From: an uncultured Oscillospiraceae bacterium
GTDB lineage: Bacteria > Bacillota > Clostridia > Oscillospirales > Oscillospiraceae
Reading direction: 5' to 3'
DNA length: 48,861 bases
Assembly: GCA_944385095.1 (NCBI GenBank)
Contig: CALWVS010000015.1
Location: 1-48,861 of the forward strand
Position numbers and translations under genes: made by a program. The first letter of the stretch is position 1, and each line of letters opens with the position of its first letter. Below the pieces are notes generated by a model. The model saw only the letters and a list, made by a program, of their open reading frames with translations, did not search any database and was not told where the DNA came from. This document shows positions 1 to 8,760 of this stretch, piece after piece.

Positions 1-77
1 TTAAAGGTCGGAGGAGCTATCCGTTACTACGACTGGGCAGTTACAAGCCCATGGCCTTTAGGCCGTGGGTTGTTGAC
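1..77 (+). mobile_element. Probable right end of an IS200/IS605-family (TnpB-type) element
   Basis: Seen: a 9-bp stem (CCCATGGCC at 48-56, GGCCGTGGG at 61-69, one G-T pair, loop TTTA) followed at once by TTGAC at 73-77. The upstream bases are G-rich and structured. Known: IS200/IS605 right ends typically carry a subterminal hairpin of the form GCCC..TTTA..GGGC followed by a TTGAC-like cleavage or target motif, and in TnpB elements this overlaps the 3' end of the omega RNA. Inference: the tnpB gene lies just upstream, outside the window. No transposase is visible here, so the call rests on the hairpin alone. Confidence 0.5.
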
Positions 78-124
78 AAAGGGAAAGCCTCCAAAAGTTA
101 TCCACAAAATTGCTCAAATATGTG

Positions 125-167
125 GAAAAAAGAATGCCAGCACCAGCCGAAAACGGCCAGGCTGGCA
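125..167 (-). terminator. Rho-independent terminator of the racemase-like/ATP-grasp operon
   Basis: Read on the minus strand, a stem of TGCCAGC/GCTGGCA (outer arms 135-141 and 161-167) continues inward with a second 6-bp arm across a one-base bulge. It is followed by TTCTTTTTT (complement of 125-133). It lies about 20 bases past the stop of the ATP-grasp gene. Confidence 0.75.
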
Positions 168-186
168 CAGACACACCACAGGAGAG

Positions 187-1404
187 TTAATTTTGTGGTT
201 TTTTGTTGTAACGCTCAAAGCGTTTGATGTTGCCCAGATGGTTTTTGATGATTCTCAGTTTTCGTTTCCAGGAAGCATCATTCACATATTCCAGAGAGTG
301 TGAGTCAGCTCCAGCCTGAATGAGGGCTTTCATCTGGCTGTGATACTCTTTGGGGATAAAGGAAAATGCCACCTGTCTGGGTACCATGCGCCACAGAGAG
401 CGAGTTTGACAGATTTCAAATTCCAAATCCTGTTTTTCAATTCGGTCCTGTACCAAGGTTCTGGCAATGTTCTGTCCCGCTCCAGTCACATAGTAATTAC
501 TGCGTCCCTGACGACAGTTAATTTCAAATGCCTTATACTTGCCATCTCTCTTGTCGTATTTGATGTCAAAATTAGAAAATCCAGTAAAATGCAAATCTTC
601 CAACATGGCTTTGATGCGCAGACACAGTTCTTCATCATACTCAGTCATGATGACAGCATGGTTGCCAATTCCATGGGGGGAGTGTTCTTCTAGCAAAACA
701 TGCCCAAGACACATCCGCTTTACCAGACCATTGCGGTCGGAATAGTTGGTCAGTACACGCATATAAGTATCATCGCCTGGGATGAACTCCTGTAAAATCA
801 TGTGGTCGGGATAGCCTGCATCATAGACCTGATCCAAAGCACGCAATAGTTCTTCCCATGTCTGGCACACATACACTTTGGCAAGTTCATGGACACCAGT
901 TGCCCAATATGCCACACCATCCGCAGGTTTTGCAATGTAAGGGGGACCAAAAGGCAGGGTAAAGTCATGTCCCATAGATTTTTCGTAGACAAAAGTGGCA
1001 GGGTGGTCAATGCCATATTGGTCACACAGGGCATAAAATTTTTCCTTGTTGATGAGAGCATCCAAAAGAGTACCACCGATGTAGGGGGCAATGATATTTT
1101 TAGGTAGTTGGTCTTTACAGTGGGCTGCTAACTGGACATAGCTGTCCCCACAGCCCAGCAGTAAAATGGTTTTGTCTGGAAATTCTTCTGATACAGCCAG
1201 TGCATTTTGGCAAAATACCTGGGCACTTTCATTATTTTCACACACACGGTAATCTATAATCTCACTGCCATAACAAGGAAAAGAAGGATACTTGCCATAG
1301 GCGATACTTTTGACACCGTATGCCTCATGAAATGCTCTGGCTACACTGTAGACATTGATATCACCGCCAAACAGCAGAGGTTGAAAGGGTAAGTCGTTTG
1401 TCAT
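187..1404 (-). CDS. ATP-grasp carboxylate-amine ligase, D-aspartate ligase (Asl)-like
   Basis: A 405-residue cytoplasmic ATP-grasp protein. The N-terminus (GGDINVYSVARAFHEAYG), the central GCGDSYV and FIPGDDTYMRVL segments, and the late FEINCRQGRSNYYVT block resemble the Enterococcus faecium D-aspartate ligase Asl(fm) family. That family ligates D-Asp to the lysine side chain of peptidoglycan precursors using ATP. The start has an AAAGGAG site 7 bases upstream. It is the second gene of a two-gene operon, 17 bases after a racemase-like gene. A D-amino-acid substrate is therefore a reasonable inference, but the actual acceptor is unknown: many clostridia have diaminopimelate rather than lysine in the wall. 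Other possibilities are peptide or natural-product ligases of the same fold. Family assignment is firm; substrate is not. Confidence 0.8.
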   Translation of the reverse strand: MTNDLPFQPLLFGGDINVYSVARAFHEAYGVKSIAYGKYPSFPCYGSEIIDYRVCENNESAQVFCQNALAVSEEFPDKTILLLGCGDSYVQLAAHCKDQLPKNIIAPYIGGTLLDALINKEKFYALCDQYGIDHPATFVYEKSMGHDFTLPFGPPYIAKPADGVAYWATGVHELAKVYVCQTWEELLRALDQVYDAGYPDHMILQEFIPGDDTYMRVLTNYSDRNGLVKRMCLGHVLLEEHSPHGIGNHAVIMTEYDEELCLRIKAMLEDLHFTGFSNFDIKYDKRDGKYKAFEINCRQGRSNYYVTGAGQNIARTLVQDRIEKQDLEFEICQTRSLWRMVPRQVAFSFIPKEYHSQMKALIQAGADSHSLEYVNDASWKRKLRIIKNHLGNIKRFERYNKKPQN

Positions 1405-1421
1405 GTTTATAACTCCTTTGG

Positions 1422-2489
1422 TTATCGGTATTCAATCTGGAACCCTCTGGCGTAGAGGGGTTCTAAATCAAATGTGGCAAGATCGCCAGCAGAACATTTA
1501 ACATTGGTCACATCTAAAATGGTTTCTGTGGCACCAATGGAGCCAATCATTCGGACGGGTTGCCCATTGATACGCAGAGAGCAGTTCTTTTTTCTTTGCC
1601 AGCGTTTAAGCAGAGACCAAAATCCAGTCTCTCGAGGGCGTTCCACGCCAAGCCCGTTCTGGTAGCCCACAGGCAGAACAGCCACACGAGTGGGACGTTT
1701 GAGGGTGACAGAATGATAGGCACCAATACTATGCCCCTTAGGCAGCCAGCGCACTTCAGAAACAGGGGCTTCTCCATACCCCACTGTTTGTAGCCCATCC
1801 CCACTGGTACGTCGGCAGCGACCCAGAATGACAGAACCTGCCCGTACTGCGTCCATACGGGCAGAATCGAAGTGCATTAAGGCATAGGAACCCGCTGTAT
1901 GAACAATGCCAGTTTCAAAACCGGCGGCATGAATGGAGTCCAGAATTTGATGAAATTGCTCTAGCTGCCCTTTGATTTCATGGGCTTTGGGAGAAATTGT
2001 GTGTAATTGGGTATAAATGCCGGAAAGAGCCACATTGGGCAGAGAACGATAGGCAAGCAAAATTTTTTCTGGCTCACTGACCAGAAATCCACCAAACCCC
2101 ATACCAGTGTCCACCTGTATATGTGCCTCTGCCACTGTGGCACGGTTTTCTGCCACGGCATTCAGGGCAAGTCCAGTATCCACAGAAGAAATGGTACATA
2201 CAATATTCAGGTCCACAAGCTGTTCCAATTCTTCTCGATCTATGGTGGAACGAAGCATGAGAATTTCCTCATCTATGAAACCGGAATCTCGCAACGTTTT
2301 TGCCTCTTCCACAGAGTTGACAGCAAAACGGCTGGCACCCTCGTCCCGAATGAGACGGGCAAGGGCGGCAATGCCAATTCCACCTCCATCCCCAGTCAAT
2401 ACGCCATACAGGGCAGCTCCCGCGGCCCGTTCTTTGATAATTGACATATTGTTGCGAATGGCGGATGTATCTACAATGAGTTTGCGCAT
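1422..2489 (-). CDS. Alanine racemase-fold protein lacking the catalytic Lys and Tyr (pseudo-racemase)
   Basis: A 355-residue protein that aligns along its length with fold-type III alanine racemases: N-terminal barrel, the VDTGMGFGGF segment near 127-135, MDAVRAGSVILG near 212-223, and a C-terminal domain with VLPVGYQNG near 271-279. The PLP-lysine motif (usually VVKADAYGHG) reads GVLTGDGGGIG at about 29-39, so Thr32 sits where the Schiff-base lysine should be. The second catalytic residue, the Tyr of the SYG motif, is Ala257 in SIGAYHS, although a Tyr follows at 258. The AN-S phosphate-binding stretch is AGS (about 199-201). By family knowledge it should not racemise alanine. It may bind a ligand or partner, perhaps the ATP-grasp enzyme encoded next to it. 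There is no frameshift; the frame is intact. First gene of the operon, with its own promoter. Confidence 0.8.
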   Translation of the reverse strand: MRKLIVDTSAIRNNMSIIKERAAGAALYGVLTGDGGGIGIAALARLIRDEGASRFAVNSVEEAKTLRDSGFIDEEILMLRSTIDREELEQLVDLNIVCTISSVDTGLALNAVAENRATVAEAHIQVDTGMGFGGFLVSEPEKILLAYRSLPNVALSGIYTQLHTISPKAHEIKGQLEQFHQILDSIHAAGFETGIVHTAGSYALMHFDSARMDAVRAGSVILGRCRRTSGDGLQTVGYGEAPVSEVRWLPKGHSIGAYHSVTLKRPTRVAVLPVGYQNGLGVERPRETGFWSLLKRWQRKKNCSLRINGQPVRMIGSIGATETILDVTNVKCSAGDLATFDLEPLYARGFQIEYR

Positions 2490-2549
2490 AGATGAGTGGC
2501 TCCCTTCTGTCTCCTGTCTCTGGGATAAAGAGGTAAATGCTTAGTCCAT

Positions 2550-2578
2550 ATTGTAGCACCTTAACAGTGAAAACGCAA
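2550..2578 (-). promoter_or_regulatory. Sigma-A type promoter for the racemase-like operon
   Basis: On the minus strand, TTGCGT (complement of 2573-2578), a 17-base spacer and TACAAT (complement of 2550-2555). It lies about 60 bases upstream of the racemase-like start and is divergent from the miaB promoter. Confidence 0.6.
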
Positions 2579-2626
2579 CGAGAAAGGGGAAAAGAAACAG
2601 GAAATGTTTTCTCTAGGGGGAATTAC

Positions 2627-2655
2627 TTGTACCTCAGTCAAAAAAATGATACAAT
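2627..2655 (+). promoter_or_regulatory. Sigma-A type promoter for the miaB-mutS-mutL-miaA-hfq operon
   Basis: TTGTAC (2627-2632), a 17-base spacer, then TACAAT (2650-2655). The miaB start lies 66 bases downstream with a GGAGG site at 2711. Confidence 0.65.
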
Positions 2656-2720
2656 AGTGTGCTATAAAAACAGTCTGTCCTTTTTCGGGCAGTTTAAACT
2701 TTTTTTGACTGGAGGACCCC

Positions 2721-4136
2721 ATGAAACGAACAACAACCACCATTTCTCAGACAGACATTGCGCGTCAGATGGCATACTGTCAGGAAATTGCAGCTATAAG
2801 CCAAACAAAGCCTGAGCAGCCACTTGCTTTTGTAGATACCTATGGATGTCAACAGAATGAGGCGGATTCTGAAAAAATTCGTGGCTATCTGCGTGCAATG
2901 GGATATGGCTTTACCCAGGATGAGGAACAGGCACAGATCATTGTCATCAACACCTGTGCCATTCGAGAACATGCCGAGCAGCGTGTGTTAGGGAATTTGG
3001 GTGCACTGGTGCATGTGAAACGGCGTCATCCAGAGCAGATTATCTGCCTGTGTGGCTGTATGGCGCAGGAGAGCCATATTGCAGAGAAAGTGAAACAGTC
3101 TTTTCGACATGTAGATTTGGTATTTGGTCCCCATGTTCTTTGGAAATTCCCTGAATTTATCCACACACTGTTGACCAGCCGTGGACGAATTTTTCAAATT
3201 CCAGATGAGGCAGGTTCCATTGCAGAGGGAATTCCTGTGGTGCGTCAGGACAATGTAAAGGCGTGGGTATCCATTATGTATGGGTGCAATAATTTTTGTT
3301 CTTATTGCATTGTTCCCTATGTGCGGGGGCGGGAGCGTTCCCGTGAGCCACAGGATATCTTAAAAGAAGTGGAAACTTTGGTGTCACAGGGCTATAAGGA
3401 TATTACATTGTTGGGTCAAAATGTAAACTCCTATGGAAAAGATTTGGAAACCCCTATGGACTTTTCTGATTTGCTGGAAAAAATCAATGCAATTCAGGGA
3501 GATTTCTTAATCCGCTTTATGACATCCCATCCCAAAGATGCCACACCAAAGCTGTTTGAAACCATGGCACACTGTGAAAAGGTGGCTCCAGTGCTGCACC
3601 TCCCCTTCCAGGCAGGAAATGACCGGATTTTGAAGGAGATGAACCGCAAGCATACCAGAGCGGAATATCTGGAGAAGGTGCGGCAATTGAAAGCGTTAAT
3701 TCCTGATATTGTGATGACCTCCGATGTGATTGTAGGATTTCCCGGGGAGACCACAGAGGAATTTGAGGACACCCTGAAAGTGCTGGAGGAAGTGCGATTT
3801 GATGCCCTCTTTACGTTTATTTACTCCCCAAGAGTGGGAACACCAGCAGCCAGTATGCCAGACCCTATGTCAAGGGAAGAAAAACTTGCCAACTTTAACC
3901 GTTTGCTTGCCCTACAGGACACCATTTCAGAGGAGAAACATGCAGCCTATATTGGAAAGACCATTCGTTGTCTGGTGGATGGGGAAAGTGGAGACATGCG
4001 ATACCCACTGGCAGCACGCACACCCGGCAACCGGTTGGTGCGTGTATCTGGACCCAAAGAGTTGATTGGTCAGTTTGTATCTGTGACCATTACAGATGCC
4101 AACAAGTGGTCACTGTGTGGAGAGCTGGCAGAGTAA
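2721..4136 (+). CDS. miaB: tRNA-2-methylthio-N6-dimethylallyladenosine synthase MiaB
   Basis: A 471-residue radical-SAM methylthiotransferase that adds the 2-methylthio group to i6A37 of tRNAs reading UNN codons. The N-terminal MTTase domain has its three cluster-binding cysteines (C43 in YGCQQNE, C79 in NTCA, C113 in CGCMAQ). The radical-SAM CX3CX2C motif is C189/C193/C196 (YGCNNFCSYC), and a C-terminal TRAM-like region ends the protein. The N-terminus is about 30 residues longer than the shortest MiaB proteins, which is usual in clostridia. GGAGG lies 5 bases from the ATG. It heads an operon with mutS 18 bases downstream. MiaA, which makes its substrate i6A, is encoded later in the same operon, so both enzymes of the ms2i6A pathway are together. 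Confidence 0.96.
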   Translation: MKRTTTTISQTDIARQMAYCQEIAAISQTKPEQPLAFVDTYGCQQNEADSEKIRGYLRAMGYGFTQDEEQAQIIVINTCAIREHAEQRVLGNLGALVHVKRRHPEQIICLCGCMAQESHIAEKVKQSFRHVDLVFGPHVLWKFPEFIHTLLTSRGRIFQIPDEAGSIAEGIPVVRQDNVKAWVSIMYGCNNFCSYCIVPYVRGRERSREPQDILKEVETLVSQGYKDITLLGQNVNSYGKDLETPMDFSDLLEKINAIQGDFLIRFMTSHPKDATPKLFETMAHCEKVAPVLHLPFQAGNDRILKEMNRKHTRAEYLEKVRQLKALIPDIVMTSDVIVGFPGETTEEFEDTLKVLEEVRFDALFTFIYSPRVGTPAASMPDPMSREEKLANFNRLLALQDTISEEKHAAYIGKTIRCLVDGESGDMRYPLAARTPGNRLVRVSGPKELIGQFVSVTITDANKWSLCGELAE

Positions 4137-4154
4137 GAGGGGAGGGGTGATTGG

Positions 4155-6758
4155 ATGGCTGAACTAACTCCCATGATGAAGCAATATCTGGACATCAAAG
4201 AAAAAAATCAGGACTCCATTTTGTTTTTTCGGTTAGGTGATTTCTATGAGATGTTCAATGAGGACGCCAAAATTGCAGCAAAAGAATTGGATTTGACCCT
4301 CACATCCAGAGACCGGGCAAAACCGGCGGAGGAACGCACCCCCATGTGTGGTGTGCCATACCACTCCTGTGAAAGTTATATTGCCCGTCTCATTGCCAAG
4401 GGTTACAAGGTGGCAATCTGTGAACAAACGGAGGACCCAGCCACAGCCAAAGGACTGGTGGATCGTGATATTATTCGGGTCATTACACCCGGTACTGTTA
4501 TTTCCTCAGCCATGCTGGAGGAGGGAAAAAACAATTTTCTGGCAGCCATAGATAGCGATGATACTACCATTGGCGTTTGTTTCTGTGATCTGTCCACAGG
4601 GGAAGTGTTTGCCACCTCTTTTTCTGCTGGGGTAGAGGGCGTTTTGCATCTGGAAAATGAACTGGGACGGTTTCAGCCCACAGAGGCAGTGCTGTCTCCC
4701 CAAGCCTGTCAGTTAGAGGGGGTGGAGGACTTTCTCCAAAACCAGCTTAACTGCCTGTGTGAACATGGGAGAGAGGAGCCATTCCATCTGGAACAGGCAA
4801 AACAGGTGGTATACCATCAGTTTCGTTCCGGTCTCGATACACTGCCACAGGAGGAGAGAGGGGCAATACAGGCAACTGGTGGTCTGCTCGCCTATCTCTA
4901 TGAGACACAGAAAACCGACTTGGGGCATATTGCAGTTTTCAGCTATTACACCTCTGGACAGTTTATGGAGCTTGACCTGAATGCACGCCAGACATTGGAG
5001 CTGACCCGGACACTTCGTTCCAAAGAGAAAAAAGGCTCTCTTTTATGGGTTTTGGATAAGACAAAGACCGCTATGGGCAGCCGATTGATGCGGGGCTGGA
5101 TGGAACGTCCCCTGCTCTCTCCAGTACAGATTCACCGCAGACAACAGGCAGTATCCAATCTGGTAGATGATATTGTACTCCGTGAGGAACTGGCGGCAGA
5201 ACTGAGAGAAGTAACCGATTTAGAGCGGCTGATTGGACGGGTGGTGTATGGTTCTGCTGGCGGTCGGGATTTGGCTGCTCTGGCGGCTGGGCTTGGAAAA
5301 CTGCCCCAAATTCGGACTCTGTTAGAGCCATGTTCCTCCACACTGTTGCAAACCCTCTGTGGGGAATTAAATGATTTACCACAGGTATGTCAGGTGCTGC
5401 AAAACGCACTGGTGGACGAACCTCCTTTTTCTGTGCGGGAAGGAAAACTGATTCGGACTGGCTACCACACAGAGGTGGACCGTCTGCGCAACATTATGGA
5501 ACATGGGGCAGATCTGCTTGCCGATTTGGAGACACGCACCAAAGAGCAGACCGGCATTAAAAATATGAAGGTCAGCTACAACAAGGTGTTTGGATACTAT
5601 ATTGAGGTAGCCAAGTCTCAGAGCAATCTGGTCCCAGAGGATTGGGTGCGTAAACAGACAACGGTCAACTCTGAACGTTACATTTCCCAGGAATTAAAGG
5701 AACTGGAGCACACCATCTTATCTGCACAGGATCAGGTGACTGCATTGGAATACCAGATTTTCTGTGAGCTGAAAGAACTGGTATGTGCCCATGTAGCAGA
5801 GATTCAGGGTTCTGCTGCTGCGGTTGCACAGGTGGACGTACTCAATGCACTGGCATCGGTTGCAGCAGCAAATGGCTACTGTATGCCCCTTGTGGACCAC
5901 TCCGCCACTTTAAATATCGTGGAAGGACGGCATCCAGTGGTGGAAAAGATGCTAAAAAATGCCCTGTTCGTGCCCAATGACACCCATATGGATGATGGGG
6001 AAAATCTGTGTACCATTTTGACAGGACCCAACATGGCAGGAAAATCCACCTATATGAGACAGGTGGCACTGATTGTACTCATGGCTCAGATGGGCTCCTT
6101 TGTGCCAGCAAAATCGGCCCATATTGGAGTGGTAGATAGAGTATTTACCCGCATTGGAGCCAGTGATGATTTAGCATCTGGGCAATCCACCTTCATGGTG
6201 GAGATGAGTGAGGTGGCACTGTTGTTGAAACATGCAACTTCCAAATCTCTGCTCATCTTGGATGAAATTGGACGGGGCACTTCTACCTATGACGGCATGG
6301 CAATTGCCAGAGCAGTGCTGGAATACTGTGCAGACCGAAAGAAATTGGGATGTAAGACCCTGTTTGCCACCCACTACCACGAATTGACTGTGCTGGAAGG
6401 GGAAGTGGATGGTGTAAAAAATTATAATATTGCAGCAAAGAAGAAAAAGGACGAAATTATTTTCTTACGCAAAATTATTCGCGGTGGAGCAGACCAGAGC
6501 TATGGAATTGAAGTAGCCAAACTGGCAGGCGTACCGGAAAAAGTCATCAAACGAGCCAGAGCTATTTTAGAGGATCTGGAGTGTGGGGAAGGACATGTGC
6601 CATCTGCCAAAGTAAAGGTACAGTCAGAGCAGCTCTCTATGGCGGATATGGGAGAACAGACTGTATTACAAAAGCTGCGTATGACAGATGTGAATGTACT
6701 GACCCCCATTGAGGCACTCAATTTACTGGTGGAACTGAAACAGGATATGAGAGGCTGA
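4155..6758 (+). CDS. mutS: DNA mismatch repair protein MutS
   Basis: An 867-residue mismatch-recognition ATPase of normal MutS1 length. The N-terminal mismatch-binding domain starts with MMKQYLDIKEKNQDSILFFRLGDFYEMF and holds the F-Y-E motif that stacks on mispairs. The C-terminal ATPase has Walker A GPNMAGKSTYMRQ near 623-635, Walker B LILDEIGRGTSTYDG near 700-714, and the FATHYHEL segment. A GGAGGGG site precedes the ATG. It is followed 16 bases later by mutL, its partner in repair. No internal damage is seen. Confidence 0.97.
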   Translation: MAELTPMMKQYLDIKEKNQDSILFFRLGDFYEMFNEDAKIAAKELDLTLTSRDRAKPAEERTPMCGVPYHSCESYIARLIAKGYKVAICEQTEDPATAKGLVDRDIIRVITPGTVISSAMLEEGKNNFLAAIDSDDTTIGVCFCDLSTGEVFATSFSAGVEGVLHLENELGRFQPTEAVLSPQACQLEGVEDFLQNQLNCLCEHGREEPFHLEQAKQVVYHQFRSGLDTLPQEERGAIQATGGLLAYLYETQKTDLGHIAVFSYYTSGQFMELDLNARQTLELTRTLRSKEKKGSLLWVLDKTKTAMGSRLMRGWMERPLLSPVQIHRRQQAVSNLVDDIVLREELAAELREVTDLERLIGRVVYGSAGGRDLAALAAGLGKLPQIRTLLEPCSSTLLQTLCGELNDLPQVCQVLQNALVDEPPFSVREGKLIRTGYHTEVDRLRNIMEHGADLLADLETRTKEQTGIKNMKVSYNKVFGYYIEVAKSQSNLVPEDWVRKQTTVNSERYISQELKELEHTILSAQDQVTALEYQIFCELKELVCAHVAEIQGSAAAVAQVDVLNALASVAAANGYCMPLVDHSATLNIVEGRHPVVEKMLKNALFVPNDTHMDDGENLCTILTGPNMAGKSTYMRQVALIVLMAQMGSFVPAKSAHIGVVDRVFTRIGASDDLASGQSTFMVEMSEVALLLKHATSKSLLILDEIGRGTSTYDGMAIARAVLEYCADRKKLGCKTLFATHYHELTVLEGEVDGVKNYNIAAKKKKDEIIFLRKIIRGGADQSYGIEVAKLAGVPEKVIKRARAILEDLECGEGHVPSAKVKVQSEQLSMADMGEQTVLQKLRMTDVNVLTPIEALNLLVELKQDMRG

Positions 6759-6774
6759 AACGTCTGAGGTGGAT

Positions 6775-8739
6775 ATGGACAGAATACAAGTATTAGACCC
6801 CCATCTTGCCGATTTAATCGCGGCTGGTGAGGTGGTAGAACGACCGGCTTCTGTAGTTAAGGAGCTGATGGAAAACGCCATTGATGCAAAAGCAGACAGT
6901 ATCACAGTGGAAATAGAACATGGTGGACTGACATTTCTACGGGTGACAGATAACGGCAGTGGTATCCCTGCTGACCAGTTAAAAACCGCCTTTCTGCGCC
7001 ACGCCACCAGTAAATTGAAATCAGAGTATGATTTGGAAGCCATTTGCACCTTGGGATTCCGTGGAGAGGCATTGGCAGCCATTGCAGCTGTCTCCCAAGT
7101 TTCGGTGATGTCCTGTACACAGGAAAGTGATATGGGGGCATGTTTGGAAATAGAGGGCGGTGTGTTTGGAGCAGTAGAGGAGGCAGGCTGTCCCAAAGGA
7201 ACCACCATGATTGTAAGAAATCTGTTTTACAATACACCTGCTAGGTTAAAGTTTATGAAACGGGACACCGCAGAAGGTGCGGCTGTGTTTGCAGTGGTGC
7301 AGCGGGTGGCATTGTCCCATCCTGAAGTGTCTGTGAAATTTGTACGGGATGGCAAACAGGAACTGCTTACGCCGGGAGATGGGCAGTTAAAATCCGCTGT
7401 GTATGCAGTGCTGGGACGGGATTTGGCATTGGGATTTCTGTCTGTGACAGGGTCTGGACAGGATATTTCTGTGACAGGTTACATTTCACGACCCACTTGT
7501 TGTAGAGCCAGCCGAAACTGGCAGTTTTTCTTTCTCAATGGCAGACAAATTAAATCCAAACTGTTGATGGCAGCGGTGGAGGAAGCCTATAAAAATCAGA
7601 AGATGGTGGGAAAATTTCCGGGCTGTGTACTCCATATCACATTGAAAGAAAATCTGGTGGATGTGAATGTTCACCCTGCAAAAACAGAGGTGAAATTTAG
7701 TGATGAGCGTATGGTATTTCATAGTGTCTACCACACCGTTTTTTCTACATTGGAAGAAAAGGATCAGAGACCAGATTTTGTTTTGCAGACAGAGCAAGTA
7801 AGTGAAAAGTCAGTGGAGCATAGTGCAGGACTGGTACAACAGAGGAGTTGTATGCCCACAAAAGGGGAACAGTTCTATGTTGCTGACAGTACCAGACCTA
7901 AGATGGTTTCTCATCCTGTTACAGTACAGCCTGTGAGCGGTGAAAAGGAGCACTTTGCACCGACTTTTACACCGGTTCAGGCGCATCGGTCAACAAAAAA
8001 AGTAAATGATGTGGATAACCCTGTGGATAATGTGGACAATCCTGTGGAAAAAGTGGAATACGTCTACACCATACAGACAAAAAATGATGAAAATGTCTAC
8101 AACACAAAGAATGAGGAGAAATCCACTAAAAATTTACAAATTAAGCCGGTGCAAACAGAGTTGGAAAACTCAGAACCTCAATGGCATATTGTGGGGGAAT
8201 TGTTTGATACCTATCTTATGGTAGAACAGGGGGAAATGGTATTTCTGATTGACAAGCATGCAGCCCATGAACGGATGCAGTTTGACCGCATGAAGGCAGA
8301 GGACTACCAACCTATGTCTCAAATGCTCCTGACTCCTGTGGTGTGTCGTTTACCTGCCGAGGAGCAGGCAGTGCTGGTGGAACACAGAAGCCAGTTGGAG
8401 GAATTTGGCTTTGTTGTAGAGGAGTTTGGTGCTGGAGCACTGATTGTCCGTCAGGTTCCGTTTGATGTACCAGAGGGGGATGTAGAGCAGACATTGTGCG
8501 AAATAGCCCAAACGATTTCAACCAAAGGCAGTGCAGACCCCAGCAGTTTTAGAGATGAATTGCTGCACACAATGGCATGTAAGGCAGCCATTAAGGGGGG
8601 CTGGAAAACCAGTTTGCCAGAGCTTGAAAAGGTGGCAGAGGCAGTGATGACGGGTCAGGTGAAGTACTGCCCACATGGTCGTCCAGTTGCCATTGAACTG
8701 ACGAAGCGACAGCTTGAAAAGCAATTTAAGAGGACATAA
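6775..8739 (+). CDS. mutL: DNA mismatch repair protein MutL
   Basis: A 654-residue GHKL ATPase that couples MutS to strand cleavage. The N-terminal ATPase motifs are all present: ENAIDAKAD, VTDNGSGIP and GFRGEALAAI. The C-terminal domain carries the nuclease motif as DKHAAHERMQFD (usual DQHA-x2-E-x4-E, here Q to K and the last E to D), ACKAAIKGG and the zinc-associated CPHGRP. It is therefore probably an active MutL endonuclease, as expected without MutH. The middle linker contains a repeat rich in V-D-N-P, encoded by DnaA-box-like DNA. I chose the ATG at 6775, with TGAGGTGG upstream; an in-frame GTG at 6769 is the alternative. It follows mutS closely. Confidence 0.96.
   Translation: MDRIQVLDPHLADLIAAGEVVERPASVVKELMENAIDAKADSITVEIEHGGLTFLRVTDNGSGIPADQLKTAFLRHATSKLKSEYDLEAICTLGFRGEALAAIAAVSQVSVMSCTQESDMGACLEIEGGVFGAVEEAGCPKGTTMIVRNLFYNTPARLKFMKRDTAEGAAVFAVVQRVALSHPEVSVKFVRDGKQELLTPGDGQLKSAVYAVLGRDLALGFLSVTGSGQDISVTGYISRPTCCRASRNWQFFFLNGRQIKSKLLMAAVEEAYKNQKMVGKFPGCVLHITLKENLVDVNVHPAKTEVKFSDERMVFHSVYHTVFSTLEEKDQRPDFVLQTEQVSEKSVEHSAGLVQQRSCMPTKGEQFYVADSTRPKMVSHPVTVQPVSGEKEHFAPTFTPVQAHRSTKKVNDVDNPVDNVDNPVEKVEYVYTIQTKNDENVYNTKNEEKSTKNLQIKPVQTELENSEPQWHIVGELFDTYLMVEQGEMVFLIDKHAAHERMQFDRMKAEDYQPMSQMLLTPVVCRLPAEEQAVLVEHRSQLEEFGFVVEEFGAGALIVRQVPFDVPEGDVEQTLCEIAQTISTKGSADPSSFRDELLHTMACKAAIKGGWKTSLPELEKVAEAVMTGQVKYCPHGRPVAIELTKRQLEKQFKRT
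8010..8051 (-). other. Cluster of four DnaA-box-like sites inside mutL
   Basis: Read on the minus strand, TTATCCACA occurs exactly at 8022-8030 and 8010-8018. One-mismatch versions lie at 8031-8039 (TTGTCCACA) and 8043-8051 (TTTTCCACA). All four point the same way within 42 bases. The same DNA encodes the repetitive V-D-N-P linker of MutL, so the cluster may simply be a by-product of a peptide repeat. Whether DnaA binds here is unknown. Confidence 0.4.
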
Positions 8740-8760
8740 ATAGAAAAAGGGGGGCGTTCT

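Noticed and set aside
98-106. A replication origin at the window start
   Set aside because: Only one DnaA box, no dnaA/dnaN genes and no AT-rich unwinding region were seen.
70-303. A short plus-strand frame at the window start
   Set aside because: It runs through the IS hairpin and the terminator and overlaps the ATP-grasp gene; no ribosome binding site.
1422-2489. A pseudogene call for the racemase-like gene
   Set aside because: The frame is intact, it has a promoter and is tightly coupled to the next gene; only catalytic positions have changed, which points to a new role rather than decay.
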